From the NCBI RefSeq assembly GCF_921293095.1, contig NC_060248.1, positions 15,642,744-15,706,743 on the forward strand: 64,000 nucleotides of DNA, in the 5' to 3' direction. The translations under genes and the position numbers were made by a program. Positions 1-11,254 of the stretch are shown here, one piece after another. The notes under the pieces are model-generated. The model was not told the origin of the DNA, did no database searches, and was given only the letters and a program-made list of their open reading frames with translations. The number at the start of each line of letters is the position of its first letter. The stretch's first letter is position 1. Source of the stretch: Ischnura elegans (taxonomy: Eukaryota > Arthropoda > Insecta > Odonata > Coenagrionidae).

Positions 1-1023
1 CGAAAATGTTGTCGTCGAAAATGTTGTCGTCGAACATGTTGTCGTTGAAAATGTTGTGGTTGAATATGTTGCCGTTGAAAATATTGTTCTTGAAAATATT
101 GTCGTTGAAAATGTTGTCGTTGAAAATGTTGTCGTTGAAAATGTCTTCGTTGAAAATTTTGTCGTTGAAAATGTTGTCGTTGAAAATCTTGTCGTTGAAA
201 ATGTTGTCGTTAAAAATGTTGTTGTTGAAAATGTTTTCGTTGAAAATGTTGTCGTTGAAAATGTTGTCGTCGAAAATGTTGTCGTCGAAAATGTTGTCGT
301 CGAAAATGTTGTCGATGAAAATGTTGTCGTTGAAAATGTTATCGTTGAAAATGTTGTCGTTGAAAATATTGTCGTTGAAAATGTTGTCGTGGAAAATGTG
401 GTCGTTGAACATGTTGTCGTTTAAAATGTTGTCGTCGAAAATGTTGTCGTCGAAAATGTTGTCCTCGAACATTTTGTCGTTGAAAATGTTGTGGTTGAAT
501 ATGTTGCCGTTAAAAACGTTGTTCTAGAAAATGTTGTCGTTGAAAATGATGTCGTTGAAAATGTGTTCGTTGAAAATGTTGTCGTTGAAAATGTTGTCGT
601 TGAAAATATTGTCGTTGAAAATGTTGTCGTTGAAAATATTGTCGTTGAAAATGTTGACGTTGAAAATGTCGTTGAAAATGTTGTCGTTGAAAATGTTGTC
701 GTTGAAAATGTGATCGTTGAAAATGTTGTCGTTGAAAATGTTGTCGTTGATAATGTTGTCGTTGAAAATTTTGTCGTTAAAAATGTTGTCGTTGAAAATA
801 TTTTCGTGGAATATATTGTCGCTGAAAATGTTGTCGTTCAAAATGTGGTCGTCGAAAATTTTGTCGTCGAAAATTTTGTCGTCGAAAATGTTGTCGTTGA
901 TAATGTTGTCGTCGAAAATGTTGTCGTCAAAAATATTGTCGTTGAAAATGTTGTCGTTGAATATGTTGTCGTTGAATATTTTGTCGTTGAAAATTTTGTC
1001 GTTGAAAATGTTGTTGTTGAAAA

Positions 1024-1155
1024 TGTTGTTGTTGTTTTTGTTGTAGTTGTTGTTGTTGTTGTAGTTGTTGTTATAGTAGTTGTATTGTTGTTTTTGTTTT
1101 GTAGTTGTCGTTGTTGTTATTGTTGTTGTTTTTGTTGTTGCTGTTGTTGTTGTTG
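1024..1155. repeat. Interrupted (TTG)n triplet tract inside satellite 1
   Basis: The 15-bp unit gives way to a run of TTG/GTT triplets with occasional TAG, TCG and TTT substitutions, then resumes. The triplet looks like a contraction of the same sequence, because the satellite 1 monomer itself begins GTTGTCGTTG. Slippage expansion within the monomer is the simplest explanation. Confidence 0.85.
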
Positions 1156-1392
1156 TCGTTGAAAATGTTGTCTTTGAAAATGTTGTCGTTGAAAATGTTG
1201 TCGTTGAAAATGTTGTCACTGAAAATGTTGTCGTTGAAAATGTTGTCGTTGAAAATGTTGTCGTTGAAAATGTTGTCGTGGAAAATATTGTCGTTGAAAA
1301 TGTTGTCGTTAAAAATGTGGTCGTCGAAAATGTTTTCGTCGAAAATGTTGTCGTTCAAAATGTTGTCGGTGAAAATGTTGTCGTTGAAAATA

Positions 1393-1527
1393 ATGTTGTT
1401 GTTGTTGTAGTTGCTGTTGTTGTTGTAGTTGTTGTTGTTGTTGTAGTTGTTAGTGTTGTTGTTGCTGTTGTTGCTGTTGTTGTTGTTGTTATTGTGTTTG
1501 TTTTTGTTGTTGTTGTTGTTGTTGTTG
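1393..1527. repeat. Second interrupted (TTG)n tract inside satellite 1
   Basis: This tract has the same character as the one about 370 bp upstream. The stretch between them is again satellite 1, so tract plus satellite may form a short higher-order unit that was duplicated. Confidence 0.85.
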
Positions 1528-3465
1528 TCGTTGGAAATGTTGTCTTTGAAAATGTTGTCTTTGAAAATTTTGTCGTTGAAAATGTTGTCGTTAAAAATGT
1601 TGTCGTTGAAAATATTGTCGTTGAAAATGTTGTCGTTAAAAATGTGGTCGTCGAAAATGTTGTCGTCGAAAATGTTGTCGTCAAAAATGTTGTCGTCGAA
1701 AATGTTATCGTTGAAAATGTGGTCGTTGAAAATGTTGTCGTTGAAAATGTTGTCGTTGAAAATATTGTCGTTGTAAATGTTGTCGTTGAAAATGTTGTCG
1801 TTGAAAATGTTGTCGTTGAACATGTTGTCGTGGAAAATGTTGTCGTTGAAAATGTTGTCGTTGAAAATGTTGTCGTCGAAAATGTTGTCGTTGAAAATGT
1901 TGTCGTCGAAAATGTTGTCGTTGAAAATGTGTTCGTTGAAAATGTTGTCGTTGAAAATGTTTTGGTTGAAAATGTTGTCGTTAAAAATGTTGTCGATTAA
2001 AATGTTGTCGTTGAAAATGTTGTCGTTGAAAATGTTGTCGTTGAAAATGTTGTCGTTGAAAATATATTTATCCTTTTTTGTTTACTCCTTTTATATTTGC
2101 TCCTTTTTTGTTAACTCCTTTTTTGTTTACTCATTTTTTGTTAACTCCTTTTTTTTTACTCATTTTTTGTTAGCTCCTCATTTGTCAACTTCTTTTTTGT
2201 TAACTACTTTTTTGTTTGCTTCTTTTTTGTTAACTTCTTTTTAGTTAACTCCTTTCTTGTTTGATATTTTTTTGTTAACTCCTTTTATATTTGCTTCTTT
2301 TTTGTAAATTCACTTTTTGTTAACACTTTTTCTGTTAACTCTTTTTTTGTTAACACTTTTTTTGTTTGCTTATTTTTTGTTAACTCCTTTTTTATTAATT
2401 CCTTTTTTGTTTACTCCTTTTTTGTTTACTCCCCTTTTTTTAACTCCTTTTTTGTTGACTCATTTTTTGTTAACTCCTTATTTGTTATCTGCTTTTATAT
2501 TTGCTTCTTTTTTGTTTACTCCTTTTTTGTTAACTCCTTTTATATTTGCTTCTTTTTTGTTAACTCCTTTATGTTTACTCCTTTTTTGTTTACTCCTTTT
2601 TTGTTTACTACTTTTATTTTTGCTTCTTTTTTGGTAAATCCTTTTTTGTTTACTCCTTTTTTGTTAACTCCTTTTTTGTTAACTCCTTTTATATTTGCTT
2701 TTTTTTGTTAACTCCTTTTTCGTATACTCCTTTTTTGTTCACTCCTTTTTTTTACTTCTTTTTTGTTAACTTCTTTTTTGTTTGCTTCTTTTTTGTTAAC
2801 TCCTATCTTGTTTACTCCTTATTTGTTAACTTGTTTTATGTTAACTTCTTTAAATTTGCTTCTTTTTTGTTAAATCCTTTTTTGTTTACTCCTTTTTTGT
2901 TAACTCCTTTTTTGTTGACTCATTTTTTGTTAGCTCCTCATTTGTCAACTTCTTTTTTGTTAACTCCTTTTTTGTTTGCTTCTTTTTTGTTAACTCCTTT
3001 TTTGTTAACTCCTTTCTTGTTTGATATTTATTTGTTAACTCCTTTTATATTTGCTTTTTTTTTGTAAATTCCCTTTTTGTTAACACTTTTTTTGTTAACT
3101 CTTTTTTTGTTAACACTTTTTTTTGTTTGCTAATTTTTTGTTAACTCCTTTTTTATTAATTCCTTTTTTGTCTACTCCTTTTTTGTTTACTCTTCTTTTT
3201 TTAACTCCTTTTTTGTTGACTCATTTTTTGTTAACTCCTTATTTGTTATCTCCTTTTATATTTGCTTCTTTTTTGTATACTCCTTTTTTGTTAACTCCTT
3301 TTATATTTGCTTCTTTTTTGTTAACTCCTTTTTGTTTACTCCTTTTTTGTTTACTCCTTTTTTGTTTACTACTTTTATTTTTGCTTCTTTTTTGGTAAAT
3401 CCTTTTTTGTTTACTCCTTTTTTGTTAACTCCTTTTTTGTTAACTCCTTTTATATTTGCTTTTCT

Positions 3466-6400
3466 TTGTTAACTTCTTTTTTGTATACTCCTTTTTTGTT
3501 CACTCCTTTTTTTTACTTCTTTTTTGTTAATTTCTTTTTTGTTTGCTTCTTTTTTGTTAACTCCTATCTTGTTTACTCCTTATTTGTTAACTTGTTTTTT
3601 GTTAACTTCTTTAAATTTGCTTCTTTTTTGTTAAATCCTTTTTTGTTTACTCCTTTTTTGTTTACTCGTTTTTTGTTAACTATTTTTTGTTAACTCCTTT
3701 TATATTTGCTTCTTTTTTGTTAACTCCTTATTTGTTAACCATTTTTTTGTTTAATCCTTTTTGGTTTACTCCACTTTTGTTTGCTCCTTTTTTGTTAACT
3801 CCTTTTTTGTTTACTCCTTTTTAGATTTGTTTCTTTTTTGTTAACAACTTTTTTGTTTACTCCTTTTTTGTTAACTCCATTTTTGTTTATTCCTTTTATA
3901 TTTGCTTCTTTTTTGTTAAATCCTTTTTTTTTACTGCTTTTTTTTACTCCTTTTTTGTTAACTCCTTTTTTGTTAACTTCTCTTATATTTGCTTCTTTTT
4001 TGTTAACTTCTTATTTGTTAACTCCTTTTTTGTTTGCTTCTTTTTTGTTAACTCCTTTTTTGTTAACTCCTTTTATATTTGCTTCTTTTTTGTTAACTCC
4101 TTTTTGTTTACTCCTTTTTTGTTTACTCCTTTTTTGTTTACTACTTTTATTTTTGCTTCTTTTTTGGTAAATCCTTTTTTGTTTATTTTTTTTTTGTTAA
4201 CTCCTTTTTTGTTAACTCCTTTTATATTTGCTTCTTTTTTGTTTACTCCTTTTTTTAACTCTTTTTTTGTTTACACTTTTTTTTGTTTGCTTCTTTTTTG
4301 TTAACTCCTTTTTTTTAATTCCTTTTTTGTTTACTCCTTTTATATTTGCTCCTTTTTTGTTAACTCCTTTTTTGTTTACTCCTTTTTTGTTAACTCCTTT
4401 TTTTTGACTCATTTTTTGTTAGCTTTTCATTTGTCAACTTCTTTTTTGTTAACTACTTTTTTGTTTGCTTCTTTTTTGTTAACTTCTTTTTAGTTAACTC
4501 CTTTCTTGTTTGATATTTTTTTGTTAACTCCTTTTATATTTGCTTCTTTTTTGTAAATTCCCTTTTTGTTAACACTTTTTTTGTTAACTCTTTTTTTGTT
4601 AACACTTTTTTTGTTTGCTAATTTTTGTTAACTCCTTTTTTATTAATTCCTTTTTTGTTTACTCCTTTTTTGTTTACTCCCCTTTTTTTAACTCCTTTTT
4701 TGTTGACTCATTTTTTGTTAACTCCTTATTTGTTATCTCCTTTTATATTTGCTTCTTTTTTGTTTACTCCTTTTTTGTTAACTCCTTTTATATTTGCTTC
4801 TTTTTTGTTAACTCCTTTTTGTTTACTCCTTTTTTGTTTACTCCTTTTTTGTTTACTACTTTTATTTTTGCTTCTTTTTTGGTAAATCCTTTTTTGTTTA
4901 CTTTTTTTTTTGTTAACTCCTTTTTTGTTAACTCCTTTAATATTTGCTTCTTTTTTGTTTACTCCTTTTTTGTTAACTCCTTTTATATTTGCTTCTTTTT
5001 TGTTAACTCCTTTTTGTTTACTCCTTTTTTGTTTACTCCTTTTTTGTTTACTCTTCTTTTTTTAACTCCTTTTTTGTTGACTCATTTTTTGTTAACTCCT
5101 TATTTGTTATCTCCTTTTATATTTGCTTCTTTTTTGTTTACTCCTTTTTTGTTAACTCCTTTTATATTTGCTTCTTTTTTGTTAACTCCTTTTTGTTTAC
5201 TCCTTTTTTGTTTACTCCTTTTTTGTTTACTACTTTTATTTTTGCTTCTTTTTTGGTAAATCCTTTTTTGTTTACTCCTTTTTTGTTAACTCCTTTTTTG
5301 TTAACTCCTTTTATATTTGCTTTTTTTTGTTAACTCCTTTTTTGTATACTCCTTTTTTGTTCACTCCTTTTTTTTACTTCTTTTTTGTTAACTTCTTTTT
5401 TGTTTGCTTCTTTTTTGTTAACTCCTATCTTGTTTACTCCTTATTTGTTAACTTGTTTTTTGTTAACTTCTTTAAATTTGCTTCTTTTTTGTTAAATCCT
5501 TTTTTGTTTACTCCTTTTTTGTTTACTCGTTTTTTGTTAACTATTTTTTGTTAAATTCTTTTTATATTTGCTTCTTTTTTGTTAACTCCTTATTTGTTAA
5601 CCATTTTTTTGTTTAATCCTTTTTTGTTTACTCCACTTTTGTTTGCTTCTTTTTTGTTTACACCTTTTTTGTTTACTCCTTTTTTGTTAACTCCTTCTTT
5701 GTTAACTCCTTTTATATTTGCTTCTTTTTTGTTTACTCCGTTTTTGTTTAATCCTTTTTTGGTAACTCTTTTTTTGGTAACTCCTTTTTTGTTAACTCCT
5801 TTTATATTTGCTTTTTTTTGTTAACTCCTTTTTTGTATACTCTTTTTTGTTAACTCCTTTTTTGTTTACTCCTTTTTTGTAGCTCCTTTTTTGTTAACTA
5901 ATTTTATATTTGCTTCTTTTTTGTTAACTCCTTTTATATTTGCTTCTTTTTTGTTAACTCCTTTTTTGTTTACTCCTTTTTTGTTTACTCGTTTTTTGAA
6001 ACTATTTTTTGTTAACTCCTTTTATATTTGCTTCTTTTTTGTTAACTCCTTATTTGTTAACCCCTTTTTTGTTTAATCCTTTTTTGTTTACTCCACTTTT
6101 GTTTACTCCTTTTTTGTTTACTCCTTTTTTGTTTACTCCTTTTTAGATTTGTTTCTTTTTTGTTAACAACTTTTTTGTTTACTCCTTTTTTGTTAACTCC
6201 ATTTTTGTTTATTCCTTTTATATTTGCTTCTTTTTTGTTGAATCCTTTTTTGTTTTCTGCTTTTTTTTACTCCTTTTTTGTTAACTCCTTTTTTGTTAAC
6301 TTCTCTTATATTTGCTTCTTTTTTGTTAACTTCTTTTTTGTTAACTCCTTTTTTGTTTGCTTCTTTTTTGTTAACTCCTTTTTTGTTAACTCCTTTCTTG

Positions 6401-9400
6401 TTCGATATTTTTTTGTTAACTCCTTTTTTGTTAATTTCTTTATATTTGCTTCTTTTTTGTTAATTCCTTTTTTGTTTACTTCTTTTTTTAACTCTTTTTT
6501 TGTTAACTTTTTTTTTGTTTGCTTCTTTTTTGTTAACTCCTTTTTTTTAATTCCTTTTTTGTTTACTCCTTTTATATTTGCTCCTTTTTTGTTAACTCCT
6601 TTTTTGTTTACTCCTTTTTTGTTAACTCCTTTTTTGTTGACTCATTTTTTGTTAGCTCCTCATTTGTCAACTTCTTTTTTGTTAACTCCTTTTGTGTTTG
6701 CTTCTTTTTTGTTAACTCCTTTTTTGTTAACTCCTTTCTTGTTTGATATTTTTTTGTTAACTCCTTTTATATTTGCTTTTTTTTTGTAAATTCCCTTTTT
6801 GTTAACACTTTTTTTGTTAACTCTTTTTTTGTTAACACTTTTTTTTGTTTGCTTATTTTTTGTTAACTCCTTTTTTATTAATTCCTTTTTTGTTTACTCC
6901 TTTTTTGTTTACTCTTCTTTTTTTAACTCCTTTTTTGTTGACTAATTTTTTGTAAACTCCTTATTTGTTATCTCCTTTTATATTTGCTTCTTTTTTGTTT
7001 ACTCCTTTTTTGTTAACTCCTTTTATATTTGCTTCTTTTTTGTTAACTCCTTTTTGTTTACTCCTTTTTTGTTTACTCCTTTTTTGTATACTACTTTTAT
7101 TTTTGCTTCTTTTTTGGTAAATCCTTTTTTGTTAACTCCTTTTATATTTGCTTTTTTTTGTTAACTCCTTTTTTGTATACTCCTTTTTTGTTCACTCCTT
7201 TTTTTTACTTCTTTTTTGTTAACTTCTTTTTTGTTTGCTTCTTTTTTGTTAACTCCTATCTTGTTTACTCCTTATTTGTTAACTTGTTTTTTGTTAACTT
7301 CTTTAAATTTGCTTCTTTTTTGTTAAATCCTTTTTTGTTTACTCCTTTTTTGTTTACTCGTTTTTTGTTAACTATTTTTTGTTAACTCCTTTTATATTTG
7401 CTTCTTTTTTGTTAACTCCTTATTTGTTAACCATTTTTTTGTTTAATCCTTTTTTGTTTACTCCACTTTTGTTTGCTCCTAGTTTGTTAACTCCTTTTTT
7501 GTTTACTCCTTTTTAGATTTGTTTCTTTTTTGTTAACAACTTTTTTGTTTACTCCTTTTTTTTTAACTCCATTTTTGTTTATTCCTTTTATATTTGCTTC
7601 TTTTTTGTTAAATCCTTTTTTTTTACTGCTTTTTTTTACTCCTTTTTTGTTAACTCCTTTTTTGTTAACTTCTCTTATATTTGCTTCTTTTTTGTTAACT
7701 TCTTTTTTGTTAACTCCTTTTTTGTTTGCTTCTTTTTTGTTAACTCCTTTTTTGTTAACTCCTTTCTTGTTCGATATTATTTGTTAACTCCTTTTTTGTT
7801 AATTCCTTTTATATTTCCTTCTTTTTGGTTAATTTCTTTTTTGTTTACTCCTTTTTTTAACTCATTTTTTGTTTACACTTTTTTTTGTTTGCTTCTTTTT
7901 TGTTAACTCCTTTTTTTTAATTCCTTTTTTGTTTACTCCTTTTATATTTGCTCCTTTTTTGTTAACTCCTTTTTTGTTTACTCCTTTTTTGTTAACTCCT
8001 TTTTTTTGACTCATTTTTTGTTAGCTCCCCATTTGTCAACTTCTTTTTTGTTAACTACTTTTTTGTTTGCTTCTTTTTTGTTAACTTCTTTTTAGTTAAC
8101 TCCTTTCTTGTTTGATATTTTTTTGTTAACTCCTTTTATATTTGCTTCTTTTTTGTAAATTCCCTTTTTGTTAACTCTTTTTTTGTTAACACTTTTTTTG
8201 TTTGCTTATTTTTTGTTAACTCCTTTTTTATTAATTCCTTTTTTGTTTACTCCTTTTTTGTTTACTCCCCTTTTTTTAACTCCTTTTTTGTTGACTCATT
8301 TTTTGTTAACTCCTTATTTGTTATCTCCTTTTATATTTGCTTCTTTTTTGTTTACTCCTTTTTTGTTAACTCCTTTTATATTTGCTTCTTTTTTGTTAAC
8401 TCCTTTTTGTTTACTCCTTTTTTGTTTACTCCTTTTTTGTTTACTACTTTTATTTTTGCTTCTTTTTTGGTAAATCCTTTTTTGTTTATTTTTTTTTGTT
8501 AACTCCTTTTTTGTTAACTCCTTTTATATTTGCTTCTTTTTTGTTTACTCCTTTTTTGTTAACTCCTTTTATATTTGCTTCTTTTTTGTTAACTCCTTTT
8601 TGTTTACTCCTTTTTTGTTTACTCCTTTTTTGTTTACTCTTCTTTTTTTAACTCCTTTTTTGTTGACTCATTTTTTGTTAACTCCTTATTTGTTATCTCC
8701 TTTTATATTTGCTTCTTTTTTGTTTACTCCTTTTTTGTTAACTCCTTTTATATTTGCTTCTTTTTTGTTAACTCCTTTTTGTTTACTCCTTTTTTGTTTA
8801 CTCCTTTTTTGTTTACTACTTTTATTTTTGCTTCTTTTTTGGTAAATCCTTTTTTGTTTACTCCTTTTTTGTTAACTCCTTTTTTGTTAACTCCTTTTAT
8901 ATTTGCTTTTTTTTGTTAACTTTTTTTTTGTATACTCCTTTTTTGTTCACTCCTTTTTTTTACTTCTTTTTTGTTAACTTCTTTTTTGTTTGCTTCTTTT
9001 TTGTTAACTCCTATCTTGTTTACTCCTTATTTGTTAACTTGTTTTTTGTTAACTTCTTTAAATTTGCTTCTTTTTTGTTAAATCCTTTTTTGTTTACTCC
9101 TTTTTTGTTTACTCCTTTTTTGTTAACTATTTTTTGTTAAATTCTTTTTATATTTGCTTCTTTTTTGTTAACTCCTTATTTGTTAACCATTTTTTTGTTT
9201 AATCCTTTTTTGTTTACTCCACTTTTGTTTGCTTCTTTTTTGTTTACACCTTTTTTGTTTACTCCTTTTTTGTTAACTCCTTCTTTGTTAACTCCTTTTA
9301 TATTTGCTTCTTTTTTGTTTACTCCGTTTTTGTTTAATCCTTTTTTGGTAACTCTTTTTTTGGTAACTCCTTTTTTGTTAACTCCTTTTATATTTGCTTT

Positions 9401-11100
9401 TTTTTGTTAACTCCTTTTTTGTATACTCTTTTTTGTTAACTCCTTTTTTGTTTACTCCTTTTTTGTAGCTCCTTTTTGTTAACTAATTTTATATTTGCTT
9501 CTTTTTTGTTAACTCCTTTTATATTTGCTTCTTTTTTGTTAACTCCTTTTTTGTTTACTCCTTTTTTGTTTACTCGTTTTTTGTTAACTATTTTTTGTTA
9601 ACTCCTTTTATATTTGCTTCTTTTTTGTTAACTCCTTATTTGTTAACCCCTTTTTTGTTTAATCCTTTTTTGTTTACTCCACTTTTGTTTACTCCTTTTT
9701 TGTTAACTTCTTTTTTGTTTACTCCTTTTTAAATTTGTTTCTTTTTTGTTAACAACTTTTTTGTTTACTCCTTTTTTGTTAACTCCATTTTTGTTTATTC
9801 CTTTTATATTTGCTTCTTTTTTGTTGAATCCTTTTTTGTTTTCTGCTTTTTTTTACTCCTTTTTTGTTAACTCCTTTTTTGTTAACTTCTCTTATATTTG
9901 CTTCTTTTTTGTTAACTTCTTTTTTGTTAACTCCTTTTTTGTTTGCTTCTTTTTTGTTAACTCCTTTTTTGTTAACTCTTTTCTTGTTCGATATTTTTTT
10001 GTTAACTCCTTTTTTGTTAATTCCTTTATATTTGCTTCTTTTTTGTTAATTCCTTTTTTGTTTACTTCTTTTTTTAACTCTTTTTTTGTTAACTTTTTTT
10101 TTTGTTTGCTTCTTTTTTGTTAACTCCTTTTTTTTAATTCCTTTTTTGTTTACTCCTTTTATATTTGCTCCTTTTTTGTTAACTCCTTTTTTGTTTACTC
10201 CTTTTTTGTTAACTCCTTTTTTGTTGACTCATTTTTTGTTAGCTCCTCATTTGTCAACTTCTTTTTTGTTAACTCCTTTTTTGTTTGCTTCTTTTTTGTT
10301 AACTCCTTTTTTGTTAACTCCTTTCTTGTTTGATATTTTTTTGTTAACTCCTTTTATATTTGCTTTTTTTTTTGTAAATTCCCTTTTTGTTAACACTTTT
10401 TTTGTTAACTCTTTTTTTGTTAACACTTTTTTTTGTTTGCTTATTTTTTGTTAACTCCTTTTTTATTAATTCCTTTTTTGTTTACTCCTTTTTTGTTTAC
10501 TCTTCTTTTTTTAACTCCTTTTTTGTTGACTAATTTTTTGTAAACTCCTTATTTGTTATCTCCTTTTATATTTGCTTCTTTTTTGTTTACTCCTTTTTTG
10601 TTAACTCCTTTTATATTTGCTTCTTTTTTGTTAACTCCTTTTTGTTTACTCCTTTTTTGTTTACTCCTTTTTTGTATACTACTTTTATTTTTGCTTCTTT
10701 TTTGGTAAATCCTTTTTTGTTTACTCCTTTTTTGTTAACTCCTTTTTTGTTAACTCCTTTTATATTTGCTTTTTTTTGTTAACTCCTTTTTTGTATACTC
10801 CTTTTTTGTTCACTCCTTTTTTTTACTTCTTTTTTGTTAACTTCTTTTTTGTTTGCTTCTTTTTTGTTAACTCCTATCTTGTTTACTCCTTATTTGTTAA
10901 CTTGTTTTTTGTTAACTTCTTTAAATTTGCTTCTTTTTTGTTAAATCCTTTTTTGTTTACTCCTTTTTTGTTTACTCGTTTTTTGTTAACTATTTTTTGT
11001 TAACTCCTTTTATATTTGCTTCTTTTTTGTTAACTCCTTATTTGTTAACCATTTTTTTGTTTAATCCTTTTTTGTTTACTCCACTTTTGTTTGCTCCTTT
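3466..11100. repeat. Large direct duplication within satellite 2, unit about 3.6-3.7 kb
   Basis: Blocks of variant monomers recur at nearly constant offsets. Landmarks at 5327, 5579, 6160 and 6278 recur at 8913, 9165, 9746 and 9864, an offset of 3586-3587. Landmarks at 7158 and 7530 recur at 10776 and 11148, an offset of 3618. Landmarks at 3466 and 3838 recur at 7158 and 7530, an offset of 3692. The shifts between offsets reflect gain or loss of monomers after duplication. Exact edges cannot be fixed by eye. Confidence 0.75.
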
Positions 11101-11254
11101 TTTGTTAACTCCTTTTTTGTTTACTCCTTTTTAGATTTGTTTCTTTTTTGTTAACAACTTTTTTGTTTACTCCTTTTTTGTTAACTCCATTTTTGTTTAT
11201 TCCTTTTATATTTGCTTCTTTTTTGTTAAATCCTTTTTTTTTACTGCTTTTTTT

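Larger units (their letters stand above)
1..2064. repeat. Satellite 1: 15-bp minisatellite, core GTTGTCGTTGAAAAT
   Basis: The block is a head-to-tail array of a 15-bp unit with scattered point variants (TTG to TCG, AAAAT to AAAAC, GTCGTT to GTGGTT). Two tracts of TTG triplets interrupt it. It runs off the left edge of the window, so its true size is unknown. A 15-bp period without stops leaves two + frames and one - frame open for hundreds of bases, giving VVENV, MLSLK and NDNIF pentapeptide repeats. These are a by-product of the period, and nothing suggests translation. The right edge is sharp: the last unit ends around 2062 and satellite 2 begins within about 10 bp. Confidence 0.95.

Noticed and set aside
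6-2000. Long open frames in satellite 1 (VVENV, MLSLK and NDNIF repeats)
   Set aside because: They exist in several frames and on both strands because the 15-bp monomer has no stops there. There is no start context, splice structure or composition change.
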